Source of the DNA: a virus
IMG/VR virus record: IMGVR_UViG_3300020442_000102
Location: 1 to 41,871 of that record
Length of the DNA stretch: 41,871 nucleotides
Reading direction: 5' to 3' (one strand)
The position numbers and the translations under genes were made by a program. Numbering within the stretch: position 1 is the stretch's first letter; each line of letters starts with the position of its first letter. Under the pieces are notes generated by a model. The model had not been told where the DNA came from and did no database searches. It worked only from the letters and a program-made list of their open reading frames with translations. Of this stretch, positions 41,586-41,871 are shown in pieces.

Positions 41586-41871
41586 CAGATTAACTCAAAA
41601 TGTGGGGCATCTATGAACGGCCGTCTGCCCTCTGACCGGCGTAAATCAATATACTGATTCATCAAATCTTCAGCACTACCATCCCATTCATTTAGAGGTT
41701 TATGCCATGCTGCTCCCCATCGAATAGGTTTACCCTCTTTAATTGCTGCATCTTTCATAGCGTCAGCAATATCATCATAAAGATTCAACTCCCACGACAC
41801 ACGTCCCGAAATATAAGCGACTAAATCGACTGCGTGACTTGTGCCTGTAGACTCTTGTGGCAAATGGTGGG
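41585..41871 (-). CDS. M15-type peptidase endolysin, 5' end outside window
   Basis: Peptidoglycan-degrading D-Ala-D-Ala-type carboxypeptidase domain of the M15 family, used by phages to lyse the host. Visible C-terminal part: HHLPQESTGTSHAVDL (zinc-binding H and D of the S-x-H-x7-D-type motif), YISGRVSWELNLYDDIADAM, PIRWGAAWH and DAPHFEL, the last giving the third zinc ligand HFE. About 95 codons are present, and the frame is open to the window edge. A TTG at 41863 looks like an internal Leu codon, because conserved residues precede it. This is the first gene of the late operon in view. Confidence 0.88.
   Translation of the reverse strand, partial: HHLPQESTGTSHAVDLVAYISGRVSWELNLYDDIADAMKDAAIKEGKPIRWGAAWHKPLNEWDGSAEDLMNQYIDLRRSEGRRPFIDAPHFELI

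Noticed and set aside
41313-41657. Open frame on the + strand (114 codons) over the TerS/secreted/endolysin genes
   Set aside because: It lies antisense to three confident genes, has no RBS and a biased shadow composition (His, Leu, Cys, Tyr rich).
41863-41871. TTG at 41863 as the endolysin start
   Set aside because: The frame stays open to the edge, and HH residues just before it fit the zinc-binding part of the M15 domain, so the true start is outside.
3004-41871. tRNA genes, CRISPR arrays, integrase or IS elements in the late operon
   Set aside because: Coding is almost continuous, with gaps mostly under 60 bases and none over 130. No cloverleaf, spaced direct repeats, recombinase or transposase motif was seen.

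Overview
The window is a dense, AT-rich (by eye about one-third G+C) stretch of a tailed-phage genome. Its short-tail (podovirus-like) virion genes, absence of a tape measure, sheath or tail-tube gene, AdoCbl-dependent ribonucleotide reductase, and many marine-phage-type structural proteins point to a lytic marine podovirus, probably infecting an alphaproteobacterium. Similar gene sets are known in cobavirus-type and HMO-2011-type phages; that placement is inference. There is no integrase, repressor, tRNA, CRISPR array or insertion sequence. Replication genes and RNA polymerase, if present, lie outside the window, and both window ends cut through genes.

Left arm (1-2926, + strand): the end of an early/nucleotide-metabolism cluster. 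It holds a DUF3310 protein (cut at the edge), a small unknown protein, class II RNR (nrdJ), an endonuclease VII-family nuclease, an RMF-like mini-protein and a 40-residue helical peptide. The genes touch or overlap, and the cluster ends at a strong rho-independent terminator that overlaps the tail of the opposing late operon.

Right arm (41871 down to 3004, - strand): one nearly gapless late operon, listed here in transcription order. Lysis and packaging come first: M15 endolysin fragment, small secreted protein, TerS, HNH-like protein, HTH protein, TerL. The head module follows: portal, small protein, an approximately 1811-residue giant protein, a 566-residue structural protein, scaffold, major capsid protein and decoration protein. 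A stem-loop sits just after the capsid pair.

The adhesion/tail module is next: a small structural protein, an S74-chaperone fibre, a lectin-like fibre, a 10-cysteine metallothionein-like mini-protein, a beta-repeat protein, an Ig-like adaptor, tail adaptor and nozzle-like proteins, a TLTNKT-repeat protein, a modular 759-residue protein, and a tail-fibre assembly chaperone-like protein. Two small membrane proteins follow. The last group looks like a DNA-ejection set: a coiled-coil repeat protein, a lambda-lysozyme-like muramidase, an acidic protein, a 453-residue protein and a 1279-residue giant.

The most unusual points are the Cys/His-rich mini-protein coupled to the lectin-like fibre, the two giant proteins that share an N-terminal module although one lies between portal and scaffold, the RMF-like gene beside RNR, and a perfect fold-back palindrome at base 1.
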